Origin: Chitinophagales bacterium
GTDB taxonomy: Bacteria; Bacteroidota; Bacteroidia; Chitinophagales; CAIOSU01
Direction: 5' to 3'
NCBI GenBank assembly: GCA_018401955.1
Contig: JAGYJT010000003.1
Coordinates: 94,343-158,342, forward strand
DNA length: 64,000 nt
Shown here: in pieces, positions 27,074 through 36,007 of the stretch
Position numbering within the stretch: position 1 is the stretch's first letter
Layout of the letters: each line of letters starts with the position of its first letter
Made by a program: the position numbers and the translations under genes
The notes under the pieces: generated by a model
Told to the model about the DNA's origin: nothing
The model's database searches: none
What the model saw: the letters and a program-made list of their open reading frames with translations, nothing else

Positions 27074-30000
27074 ATGAGAATTTTATTGCTTGCTTTATCC
27101 ATTTGCTTTGCGTCGGTCTTTTCGCTAACAGCTCAAACTACTTTCCATACCAACGGTGTTAACGATGAACGCCCGGGCATTTACGCCCTTACTGGCGTAA
27201 CCTTGCACGTTGATTACAAAACGGTGATAGAGGATGCTACATTGCTTATTAAAGATGGCAAGATAGCACAAGCGGGCAAAACGGTTACCCTGCCCAAAGG
27301 CGTAATTGTATATGACCTTGCCGGTTATCATATCTACCCTTCTTTTATTGAGTTGCAGAGCGAATACGGCATTGCCCCTTTAAAGCGGAGTGATAGTCAT
27401 TGGGATGGCCCACAAATGGAGACCAACAAAAAAGGTGCTTATGGATGGAACCAAGCAGTGAAGCCAGAAACCAGTGCCCTTAACTTGTTTAAAGTAAACA
27501 ATAAAGATGCCAGCAGTTTGCGTCAAATAGGTTTTGGTATGGTGCTTACCCATCAAAATGATGGTATTGTGCGTGGCTCAGGTACTTTGGTATCAACTGC
27601 AAGCAGCAAAGACAATGAAGTTATTATCAAGGGTGAGGCATCTGCGCATTACTCGTTTAGCAAAGGTACCTCTACACAAGATTACCCGGGCTCGTTGATG
27701 GGTGTGATTGCATTGCTAAAGCAGACTTATTTGGATGCGAAATGGTATGCCAGCCAAAAGAACCCTAAAGAATACAACATATCGCTAGAGGCTTGGAACA
27801 AATTGCAAAACTTGCCTCAAATAATGGATGCAAAAGGTATTTTGAATGCTTTGCGGGCTGATTTGCTAGGCGATGCCTTTGGTGTGCAATATATATTGTT
27901 AGGTAACGGTACCGAGTACCAGCGCTTGGCAGACCTAAAGGCTACCAACGCTACTGTAATAGTGCCCGTTGACTTTCCTAAGCCATTTGATGTAGAAGAC
28001 CCATTTGATGCGCTCAATGTGAGCTTTACCGAAATGAAGCACTGGGAGCTGGCACCGGCAAATGCTTACTTTTTACAGAAAGAAAGCATTCCGTTTGTGT
28101 TAACTGCCGACGGGCTGGAAGATAAGGGCAAGTTTTTAGAAATGGTGTATAAAACCTTACAGCATGGCCTTACCGAAGCCGATGCTTTGAAAGCGTTAAC
28201 CACCACGCCTGCCCAACTGCTTGGTGTAAGTGATGTGGCCGGTAGCCTAGAGCAAGGTAAGTGGGCTAATTTTTTAGTAACCAACGGGCCGGTTTTTGAT
28301 AAAGAGACCCAAATAATTGAAAACTGGGTGCAAGGCAAACGCTACACCATAAACCCTAAAAATGCTGAAGACCTTAGTGGCAAATACAAACTTACTGTAG
28401 GTACCCAAAGCTATATAATTGAGGTAAAGGGCGATGCCGTGAAACCGAAATTTACGCTAAAGGCCAACGAAGCGGATACTAATGCCATTAAAGTTTCTTT
28501 TGACAAAAAAGACAAACTGGTAACCCTTACTTACAGCCTTACCAATGATAGCACTAAAGTAACCCGCTTGAGCGGTTTGATGGAAGATAAAAAATGGAGC
28601 GGCAAGGGTGAGTTGCCCGGTGGTAAATGGGTAAACTGGACCGCAACATACACCTCAGCCATACCCGATACCAGCAAGCCTGCCGATACAGAGGCTACCC
28701 AACCGGTTATTTTCTCAACCGAGGATATTATATACCCATTTGTAGCGTTTGGCTCGCCTACCTTGCCCAAGCCACAAACCATATTGGTAAAAAATGTTAC
28801 CGTATGGACTAATACCGATAAGGGAATCGTAAAAGATGTAGACGTATTGTTAAAGGGCGGAAAAATAGCTCAAGTAGGTAGCAACATACCAACCGCTGGC
28901 GTTGATAAGGTAATAGACGGAAAGGGCAAGCACCTCACCAATGGCATTATTGACGAGCACTCGCACATTGCCATTTCGGCGGGCGTAAATGAGTGGACGG
29001 AAGCCAGCAGTGCCGAGGTGAGCATAGCCGATGTGGTAAACTCTGAGGATATCAACATCTATCGCCAATTGAGTGGTGGGGTTACTACGGCGCAGTTGTT
29101 GCACGGCTCTGCCAACCCAATCGGTGGTCAATCGGCATTGGTAAAGTTGCGCTGGGGCTATACGCCAGAGCAAATGAAAGTTGCCGACATGCCTAAGTTT
29201 ATCAAGTTTGCTTTGGGCGAAAACGTAAAGCAATCTAACTGGGGCGAAGATAATACCATCCGTTTTCCTCAAACCCGCATGGGTGTAGAGCAAGTGTTTA
29301 TCGACCATTTTACCCAGGCCCGTGCTTATGAGGCTGCCTGGAAAGCATATAACGGCCTTTCATCAAAATTAAAAGCCAGTGCCACTGCGCCACGCCGCGA
29401 CTTGGAGATGGAGGCCTTGGTAGAGATATTGAATAGCGAGCGCTTTATTTCGTGCCATAGCTATGTGCAAAGCGAGATAACGATGTTAATGAGGGTGGCC
29501 GAGCAGTTCGGTTTCAAAATCAACACCTTTACGCACATATTAGAGGGCTATAAAGTGGCCGACAAAATGCTGAAACATGGCGTATTTGCAAGCACCTTTG
29601 CCGATTGGTGGGCCTATAAAATGGAGGTGCAAGATGCCATACCATACAATGCTGCTTTGTTGAGTATGGTGGGTGTAATTACCGCTATCAATAGTGATGA
29701 TGCCGAAATGGGTCGTCGCTTGAATCAAGAGGCTGCCAAAAGCGTAAAGTATGGTGGCATGACCGAGGAAGAGGCATGGAAGATGGTAACCCTTAACCCC
29801 GCCAAAATGCTGCACTTGGATAAAAACCTAGGCACCGTTGAGCCTGGCAAAGATGCCGATGTGGTATTATGGAGCGAAAACCCACTCTCGGTTTATGCAA
29901 AAGTGGAATACACTATTATTGATGGCATAATATTTTATAGCCAAGAGCAAGACGAGCAGTTGCGCAAAACTCTTGCTACCGAACGCAATCGCCTAATACA

Positions 30001-30133
30001 GGAAATGCTGAACGCCAAAAACGGGGGTGCCCCTACCCAACGCCCCGTGAAGAAAGTGCAAAAACTTTGGCACTGCGACGATTTGGAAGGCTTAGGAGAA
30101 CTGAGTGGCGGCCATGCAGGGCATGGGCATTGA
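27074..30133 (+). CDS. large exported two-domain amidohydrolase
   Basis: The 1019-residue product has a signal peptide ending at TAQ and two tandem amidohydrolase-like halves. The first (about 35-430) has the composite-sheet edges (TLLIKDGKIAQAGK) but no HxH motif, so it is probably inactive. The second (about 560-960) has the metal motif DEHSH (His629, His631), His in ISCHSY and TFTHILEG, and the Asp in AINSDDAEM, so it should be a metal-dependent hydrolase of the imidazolonepropionase/dihydroorotase type. Long versions are common in Bacteroidota and act in the periplasm; the substrate is unknown. The C-terminus is His/Gly rich (GGHAGHGH). A strong terminator follows at 30264. Confidence 0.9.
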   Translation: MRILLLALSICFASVFSLTAQTTFHTNGVNDERPGIYALTGVTLHVDYKTVIEDATLLIKDGKIAQAGKTVTLPKGVIVYDLAGYHIYPSFIELQSEYGIAPLKRSDSHWDGPQMETNKKGAYGWNQAVKPETSALNLFKVNNKDASSLRQIGFGMVLTHQNDGIVRGSGTLVSTASSKDNEVIIKGEASAHYSFSKGTSTQDYPGSLMGVIALLKQTYLDAKWYASQKNPKEYNISLEAWNKLQNLPQIMDAKGILNALRADLLGDAFGVQYILLGNGTEYQRLADLKATNATVIVPVDFPKPFDVEDPFDALNVSFTEMKHWELAPANAYFLQKESIPFVLTADGLEDKGKFLEMVYKTLQHGLTEADALKALTTTPAQLLGVSDVAGSLEQGKWANFLVTNGPVFDKETQIIENWVQGKRYTINPKNAEDLSGKYKLTVGTQSYIIEVKGDAVKPKFTLKANEADTNAIKVSFDKKDKLVTLTYSLTNDSTKVTRLSGLMEDKKWSGKGELPGGKWVNWTATYTSAIPDTSKPADTEATQPVIFSTEDIIYPFVAFGSPTLPKPQTILVKNVTVWTNTDKGIVKDVDVLLKGGKIAQVGSNIPTAGVDKVIDGKGKHLTNGIIDEHSHIAISAGVNEWTEASSAEVSIADVVNSEDINIYRQLSGGVTTAQLLHGSANPIGGQSALVKLRWGYTPEQMKVADMPKFIKFALGENVKQSNWGEDNTIRFPQTRMGVEQVFIDHFTQARAYEAAWKAYNGLSSKLKASATAPRRDLEMEALVEILNSERFISCHSYVQSEITMLMRVAEQFGFKINTFTHILEGYKVADKMLKHGVFASTFADWWAYKMEVQDAIPYNAALLSMVGVITAINSDDAEMGRRLNQEAAKSVKYGGMTEEEAWKMVTLNPAKMLHLDKNLGTVEPGKDADVVLWSENPLSVYAKVEYTIIDGIIFYSQEQDEQLRKTLATERNRLIQEMLNAKNGGAPTQRPVKKVQKLWHCDDLEGLGELSGGHAGHGH

Positions 30134-30143
30134 TTTACTACCG

Positions 30144-30245
30144 CCAGTTTGTAACTGGTGATTACATTATATCCAGTCTGTGACAGGTAAAGTGTTATGT
30201 TTCAGTCGCAGACTGGGCGTAACATAGCTACAAGACGCGGTCTTG
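30144..30245. repeat. array of four short hairpins with exact 29-bp period
   Basis: Four 15-bp imperfect or perfect palindromes begin at 30144, 30173, 30202 and 30231, exactly 29 bp apart, each with a 3-base loop and separated by 14-bp spacers. Stem halves are CCAGTT/AACTGG, CCAGTC/GACAGG, TCAGTC/GACTGG and CAAGAC/GTCTTG. Stems differ in sequence while mostly keeping pairing. The spacers differ from one another. Function unknown. Confidence 0.75.
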
Positions 30246-30263
30246 CAGCAGCTACAAAACAAG

Positions 30264-30301
30264 AGCGCGCCGCACCCTATAAGGATGCGGCGCGCTTTTT
30301 T
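30264..30301 (+). terminator. strong rho-independent terminator after the amidohydrolase gene
   Basis: AGCGCGCCGCA (30264-30274) pairs perfectly with TGCGGCGCGCT (30286-30296) around an 11-base loop and is followed by TTTTTT. It is the strongest terminator in the window. Confidence 0.9.
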
Positions 30302-30309
30302 ATTACAAA

Positions 30310-30385
30310 ACATGTAATCTCCTCTCCCGCAAGAAGAAAGTCATCCTGAGCGGAGTCGAAGGGGGCTAGGTGAGGGATTTTTACG
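30310..30385 (+). repeat. intergenic hairpin repeat interrupted by a second repeat
   Basis: The outer parts ACATGTAA...CCTCTCCC and GGCTAGGTGAGGG with a T run match the block at 20309-20355. Between them lies GCAAGAAGAAA and then GTCATCCTGAGCGGAGTCGA at 30340-30359, a string that from memory recurs in Bacteroidota intergenic DNA. The element runs into the stop codon of the DUF1761 gene. Confidence 0.65.
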
Positions 30386-30890
30386 CAAACTGGCAAATAA
30401 CCCCGCCCATCAAAGCAAGACTTACTATCCAGTAGCCAGCATGAATTGCAACGTATTTAAATCCTTTGCGCTCAAACAAGGCTATGATGCCGATAATGGG
30501 CAAAGCTAAGGTGAAGCCAGCAATGGTGCCATGTAGCGCACCATGACCAAAATGGCGGAAACGATCGCCATATAATGCCATATAGTTTTTGAAATAAATC
30601 ACGGCATCGGCATTTGGGTCCATTTCTTGAAAGCCAGGCTCATTCATTAAACTTCCCCATGTACCCATTTGATGGATGGTAAGGCTAAATAAGGCCACCG
30701 CCACAAATAAGCTCAATATATACGATAGGCCAAAAATGAGGGCCATGTTGGCGCTTTTCATCTTTTCTTCGGTCATGTCGGCGGCCTTCATCCAAGCATT
30801 GCCGAAACCAATTTTTGGGTTGTACCATACAAAGCCTACCAAAAGGGGGATAAGGGCTGCGACAGCCGCATAGATAAAGTTGAGTTCCAT
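30381..30890 (-). CDS. DUF1761 family membrane protein
   Basis: This 169-residue inner membrane protein has about four hydrophobic segments (residues 5-25, 49-72, 120-140 and 148-168). It matches the DUF1761 family by its FVWYNPKIGFGNAWMKAADMTEEKMK segment after the first span and the HGALHGTIAG motif before the third. The biochemical function of the family is unknown. It stands alone, convergent with the amidohydrolase across the repeat-rich region and divergent from dnaN with 176 bp between. Confidence 0.88.
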   Translation of the reverse strand: MELNFIYAAVAALIPLLVGFVWYNPKIGFGNAWMKAADMTEEKMKSANMALIFGLSYILSLFVAVALFSLTIHQMGTWGSLMNEPGFQEMDPNADAVIYFKNYMALYGDRFRHFGHGALHGTIAGFTLALPIIGIIALFERKGFKYVAIHAGYWIVSLALMGGVICQFA

Positions 30891-31036
30891 AGGGAGTGTT
30901 TTTTTGTTTTAAAGATAGATTATTTTAGTAATTAACAACAAATCAAAAAAGACATCATAATGATGCCATTGTACCAATATTTTACTTACATCTCGTTTAG
31001 TTCTCCACACCTTTCTCAATTTAAAACGCAATACAC

Positions 31037-31044
31037 TATATTTG
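31037..31044 (+). promoter_or_regulatory. predicted -7 element of dnaN
   Basis: TATATTTG matches TAnnTTTG and lies 23 bases before the dnaN ATG, implying a short leader. No good -33 TTG is seen at the usual distance. Confidence 0.4.
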
Positions 31045-31066
31045 CTAGCTTAAAGTTATAAGCGAA

Positions 31067-32185
31067 ATGAAGTTCATCGTATCCACCACCACCTTGCTAA
31101 AACAATTGCAAACCATTAGCGGGGTTATTGCTTCCAGCTCTGTATTGCCTATCCTGGAAAACTTTCTTTTCGAGATTAAAGACGGCAAGTTAACGGCCTT
31201 CTCTACCGACTTAGAAACCAGCATGAGCACTAGCCTTAGCGTAGAGGCTAAGCAAGATGGGCGCGTGGCGATACCAGCAAAAATATTGTTGGATACCTTG
31301 AAAACCTTACCAGACCAACCACTTACTTTTACGGTAAACGAGAAAAACTTTGGTGTGGAAATAACCAGCGAAAACGGTAAGTACCGCTTAGCTGGCGAAA
31401 ACGGCGATGATTTTCCGAAAATACCGGTAGCGGAGGATGTAACCAGCTTACAACTGCCTACCAGCGTTTTGCTTAAGGCCATTACCAAAACCTTGTTTGC
31501 TGTAAGTAACGATGAGTTGCGCCCAGCAATGACGGGTGTTTTCTTCCAATTGAGCCCAGAGGGTACCACCTTTGTAGCAACCGATGCACACAAGCTGGTG
31601 CGCTATGGCCGCACTGATGCCCGCAGCGAGAAGGCAACTTCTTTTATCGTGCCGAAAAAAGCTTTGAACTTGTTAAAAGGTTCATTGCCTAATGATGATA
31701 ACTCGGTAAACATCAGTTATAACAACTCCAATGCCTTTTTTGAGTTTAACAACATCAACCTTATCTGCCGATTGATTGATGCCCGTTACCCGGATTACAA
31801 TGCGGTAATACCCGTTAATAACAACAGCAAACTTACCATTGACCGCGGTGAGTTGCAGGCGTCACTTCGTCGTATATCTATCTATTCCAACAAAACTACC
31901 AATCAGGTTATCCTGAAAATAAACGGTAGCGAGTTGCAGGTTTCTGCGCAAGACTTGGACTTTAGCAATGAGGCCAACGAGCGCTTGAACTGTACTTACG
32001 ATGGCGGCGATGTAGAAATCGGTTTCAATGCCAAATTCTTGATTGAGATATTGAACGTGCTAGAGAGCGACGAGGTGGTATTTGAATTGAGCGGCCCTAC
32101 ACGTGCTGGCATTATATTGCCAACAGAGAAGGACGACAACGAAGATATATTGATGTTGGTAATGCCTGTGATGTTGAACTCGTAA
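31067..32185 (+). CDS. dnaN: DNA polymerase III subunit beta (sliding clamp)
   Basis: This 372-residue protein forms the dimeric ring that tethers DNA polymerase III to DNA. The opening MKFIVSTTTLLKQLQTISGVI, the VATDAHKLV segment, DARYPDYNAVIP and the C-terminal ILMLVMPVMLNS pattern are diagnostic, and the length is normal for the family. It is monocistronic. In several Bacteroidota dnaN adjoins gldF-gldG; here it does not. Downstream, 32186-32386 holds only a short CACCC/GGGTG hairpin near 32248 without a convincing T tract. Confidence 0.97.
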   Translation: MKFIVSTTTLLKQLQTISGVIASSSVLPILENFLFEIKDGKLTAFSTDLETSMSTSLSVEAKQDGRVAIPAKILLDTLKTLPDQPLTFTVNEKNFGVEITSENGKYRLAGENGDDFPKIPVAEDVTSLQLPTSVLLKAITKTLFAVSNDELRPAMTGVFFQLSPEGTTFVATDAHKLVRYGRTDARSEKATSFIVPKKALNLLKGSLPNDDNSVNISYNNSNAFFEFNNINLICRLIDARYPDYNAVIPVNNNSKLTIDRGELQASLRRISIYSNKTTNQVILKINGSELQVSAQDLDFSNEANERLNCTYDGGDVEIGFNAKFLIEILNVLESDEVVFELSGPTRAGIILPTEKDDNEDILMLVMPVMLNS

Positions 32186-32386
32186 GCACTTGTTACCCAA
32201 ACGTTTTTAGTAAGAGACCAGCTATAATTGTTTTGAAATATTTTTATCACCCTCCGGGTGGTTTGGTAATGGTTTCATTGATGTTTTACTTTAGGTAAAG
32301 CAACATTAGCGTTACTTAACCCATCTAGGGTGATATAACCATAAAACTAATTAACCCTTAACCGTCTCTTAAAACAAGCCCCACCA

Positions 32387-34220
32387 ATGATTCGTTTTAT
32401 CCTCTTGTTACTTTGCTGCAACGTTTTCTTAATTGCTAACGCACAGATTACTATTGTAAGCACCGATTTGCCAACCGCCCCAACCGTTTTGCCAAATGCA
32501 GTTGATACGGTGCCTGTAGGTTTTACCGCTGGCCCAAAAGGTGCCAACCAAACCTGGGACTTTAGTGGCCTAGTGCAAGATATTACCGAAAACTCTACCC
32601 ATGCCGTGCCTTCTAGCACGCCATATGGCAACGATTTTCCGGGAACTACCAACGCCATAACCCCCGATAATAGCAACTATGGCTATTTTACCAAAACTTC
32701 GAGTGCGTTTACTGGCAAAGGTTTAGCTGGCCCACTACTAGGCCCCGGCACTACGCCTGTTTCGGTTGCCTTTAATCCTGATTTTGATTTATACCGTTTC
32801 CCTACAGCTTACAACAATGCTTTTACTGGTAACTATGGTTTTCAAGAAGAGGCCAGTGGAAGTAGTGTTGGCCAACCTGTTGATCGTGTTAGGCTTACCT
32901 TTACCTCTACCTACTTTGATACTATTGATGCTTGGGGAACCATAATCACCCCTACGGGCAGCTACCAAGCTTTACGTCAAAAAAGGGTTGAACGTACTCG
33001 TACCCTTGTTGAGTTTAAGTTGTTGAGCTTTAGCCCTTGGCAAACCGCTGAGGACATCCGCGACACCACTACCACTTACACCTGGCTAGCCAAAGAAACC
33101 CAAGGTCCGGTTTTGACCATTGCGTACAACACCAATACGGGCGCTATCAGCCGCATTACCTACTCGCTTATCCCGCCAGCACCAGTAGCAGACTTTAGCT
33201 GGACCAACCCTTCTGGTGGATTGGTACAGTTTACTGATATGAGCACTAATGGTCCAACTTCTTGGAGCTGGGATTATGATGATGCATCGGCACTTGGAAC
33301 TATGCAAAACCCTAGTCATGTTTATAGCGCAAATGCTACCTACAATGTTTGCCTTACCGTAACCAATGCCACTGGCAGCGATACCGAATGTAAAAACGTT
33401 GTGGTTACTAATTTTGTGCCGGGTAATAGTGCTCCGGTGGCGGTAAACGACAGCGCCTTTACCAACTACGAAACCGCTGTAGATATTGCTGTATTGGGCA
33501 ACGACCTTGACCTAATGCCAATGATGTTATATCTGTTACCAATGTATTTGGAGCTACAATGGTACCGCTACCAAACCAACGAGCAGCACTATTGAACTTT
33601 GCGCCCGATAATGGTTTTTGAAAATTATTGGGCAAGCTTTCAATATTCAGTTTGCGACCAGTGCCAGCTAGTTTATGGCGATACAGCACTGTATACGCCG
33701 TTGAAGTGTTCCCTCCGGCAGTGGTGACCGATTATACTTACGCCGATAGCTGCCTTGCAGTTGACTTTACCAATACCTCAGTGGGCTATGCGGCCTGTGG
33801 CCCGGTGCGCCATGGCGATGGCACCAATGGGCTGGGCGAAAAACGTGAGCCACACTTTACGCTGAGCCGAATTTACTTATCTGCCACCTCTGTGACAATT
33901 CTTTGGTGCCCGCGGGCCGGTAGCGCCGCTACAACATAACCGTTGATACTTGCGTACCATTGGTATTGGCAATATTGGGTACGGTTGCTTTACAGTGTAC
34001 ACCTAACCTGCCAAAACCAAGTAACTGTGGTAATACCAAACGGTAACCAAGGTGGCAAAATTGGCTATCATCAATAATTTGGGTATGTTGGTTAAAAATA
34101 ACCGTAACCAATAACCGCACCACCATTGCCATAAATGAGTTGGCAGCTGGTATATACTACCTAAACTATATCTCCACGACTGAAGGCACTAAAGGTGCTG
34201 GTAAGTTTGTGAAGGAGTAG
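32387..34220 (+). pseudogene. frameshifted PKD-domain T9SS cargo gene (type A sorting domain)
   Basis: The first 375 codons are intact: signal peptide ending NAQ, a long beta-rich domain, and a PKD domain (WSWDYDDAS, about residues 280-340) followed by an Ig-like start (SAPVAVNDSAF). At about 33511 the frame is lost: adding one C restores LDPNANDVISVTN. Further indels occur near 33616, 33693, 33810, 33843 and 33878, after which familiar pieces reappear in changing frames (QYSVCDQCQL, DYTYADSCLAVDFTN, CHLCDNSLVP). The C-terminal piece before the TAG at 34218-34220 (NELAAGIYYLNYIS...GKFVKE) is a type A sorting domain end. The intact parent would be a secreted T9SS cargo of about 600 residues. 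Consensus error is as likely as true decay. Confidence 0.8.
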
Positions 34221-34334
34221 TTTTGGTCGATAGTCGATGGTCCATGGAAAGGCCAGTATAGAGCTTGAAGACCACAACTGAAATAAAAATTATAAGCACT
34301 GCGCCGCTAACATTGTTCGGCGGGCGTTTGTTTT

Positions 34335-34372
34335 CAGTAACCAGTAACCAGTAACCAGTAACCAACCAATAC
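34335..34372. repeat. ACCAGTA heptamer tract
   Basis: The block contains consecutive near-perfect copies of ACCAGTA (7-base period), ending ACCAACCAATACC, just before the mutY remnant. It belongs to the same ACYARTA family as the tracts at 4113, 51627, 52099 and 56303. Confidence 0.75.
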
Positions 34373-34385
34373 CTATCTTAGCATA

Positions 34386-35466
34386 ATGTCTGCATCATCC
34401 CCCAAACCTTCTTTACAACGCAATTATTGGCTTGGTATCACCTAGTGATAGGCCCATGCGGAAGGCAGAGAAGGATGCTTATAAGGTTTGGCTGAGGCAG
34501 AGATAATATTGCAACAAACCCGTGTAGAGCAAGGCTGCCTTATTACCTAAATTTACAGAGAGGCTGCAACTGTAAACGATTTGGCCAATAATGCCCCTGC
34601 CGATGTAATGAAGCTTTGGCAAGGCTTGGGATACTATAGCCGTGCCCGAAACCTGCACGCTGCTGCCAAAATACATTGCCCACGATTTGTGGTGTCTTCC
34701 TGATAATAATTATGACGCGCTGCTTAAAATGAAAGGGGTGGGTGAATACACCGCCGCGGCCATTGCTAGCTTCGTGTTCAATGAACCAAGGGCGGTGTTG
34801 GATGGCAACGTATAGGGTGCTCTCAGGTACTTCGGCATCGAGACACCCATTGATAGCCCAACGGCCAAAAAGGAGTTTGGCAAACTGGCTAATGAGTTGA
34901 TTGATAATAAACAGCCGGGCATATACAACCAAGCCATAATGGATTTTGGCGCTACCCTGTGCAAACCCGCCCAACCGCTTTGTAGTACTTGCCCCATGGC
35001 AGCAAAATGCGTGGCATTGAAGGAGGGTTTACAAGATAAACTGCCCATTAAAGCGGGTAAGATAAAGCAGCGGGAGCGTTTCTTCCATTACTTTGTGATT
35101 AACGCTGCTGGCGAAAGCCTAGTGCAACAGCGCACTGGTAAAGATATTTGGCAAGAGCTTTACCAGTTTCCTATGCTGGAGCATACGGAGCTGCTGCCCA
35201 TTGATGGTACTGAAGTGACAACCTTTTTAGATGAGTTATTAGGTAAAGGCAATTGGCAGGTTTCGGCAACAAAAGGGCCATACACCCAGAAGCTCACGCA
35301 CCAAAAAATCAATGCTTTATTTGCGGAGGTAACCGTATTAGGGAAACTTAACACTATTGATTCGAGTTATAAAATAACGGTGCGAGAAAAATTGAATAAT
35401 TTTGCTTTTCCGAAGGTGATTGATTGTTATTTAACAGATAATCGATTATATTTAAGTTTGACCTAA
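34386..35466 (+). pseudogene. mutY: adenine DNA glycosylase gene, frameshifted in its 5' half
   Basis: MutY removes adenine opposite 8-oxoguanine. Pieces of the N-terminal domain are readable in successive frames: WRKAEKDAYKVWL, IILQQTRVEQG (with the catalytic Glu region), [46 protein letters not shown] (with the catalytic Asp). Several indels and an in-frame TAG at 34817-34819 break it. From about 34840 the frame is clean to the TAA: the iron-sulfur ligands C-x6-C-x2-C-x5-C (CKPAQPLCSTCPMAAKC) and the NUDIX-like C-terminal domain are intact. It sits directly upstream of ssb-gldE-gldD, its conserved place in Bacteroidota. Because motifs are preserved while only frames change, a consensus error is likely. 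Confidence 0.85.
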
Positions 35467-35485
35467 TCGAGCGAAGCGTATTAAT

Positions 35486-35977
35486 ATGAGAGGACTGAAT
35501 AAAGTAACATTGATTGGCCACTTGGGTAAAGACCCAGAGGTAGCATACGTGAGCGAGAATATTGCCCGTGCGCGTTTCTCTTTGGCTACCAGTGAAAGTT
35601 ATAAAGACAAAGAAGGTAACCGTGTAGACCAAACCGAATGGCACGACATTACCCTATGGCGCAAGCAAGCCGAAATAGCGGAGAAATACCTTAAGAAAGG
35701 CAGTTTGATTTATCTTGAAGGGCGCCTTCGCAGCCGCTCGTGGGAAGATGAGCAAGGCAACAAAAAATATGCAACCGGCGTAGAAGGGCTTACCTTTATT
35801 ATGTTGGATAAGAAAGAAGATGGTGGTGGTAACTATGGCGGCGGAAACGCTGGTGGATACAGCCAACCACAGAGTAATAGTCAGCCGCAACAGCAGTCTA
35901 GCCCAGCTTCTCAGCCACAAGCACAAAATGCAAGTGGTGCAAGTGGTGAGGATTATAACGATGACCTGCCGTTTTAG
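35486..35977 (+). CDS. ssb: single-stranded DNA-binding protein
   Basis: This 163-residue protein coats single-stranded DNA during replication and repair. It has the OB-fold opening MRGLNKVTLIGHLGKDPEV, the TEWHDITLWRKQAEIAEKYLKKG core and YLEGRLRSRSWEDEQG. A Gly/Gln/Ser/Pro-rich flexible linker begins near residue 113. It ends in DDLPF, the acidic tip that binds partner proteins. It follows mutY by 19 bp and precedes gldE by 30 bp, so the block is probably one operon. Confidence 0.97.
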   Translation: MRGLNKVTLIGHLGKDPEVAYVSENIARARFSLATSESYKDKEGNRVDQTEWHDITLWRKQAEIAEKYLKKGSLIYLEGRLRSRSWEDEQGNKKYATGVEGLTFIMLDKKEDGGGNYGGGNAGGYSQPQSNSQPQQQSSPASQPQAQNASGASGEDYNDDLPF

Positions 35978-36007
35978 GCTTTATGGTTTCATTAAATAAC
36001 ATTCCAA

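Noticed and set aside
30112..30245. CRISPR-like array at the hairpin repeats
   Set aside because: Units are about 15 bp with differing sequence, spacers are only 14 bp, and no cas gene is in the window.
31045..31593. 182-residue minus-strand frame opposite dnaN
   Set aside because: It lies wholly antisense to a clear dnaN and has no family features.
32240..32275. Terminator after dnaN
   Set aside because: The CACCC/GGGTG hairpin is short and lacks a T tract directly after it.
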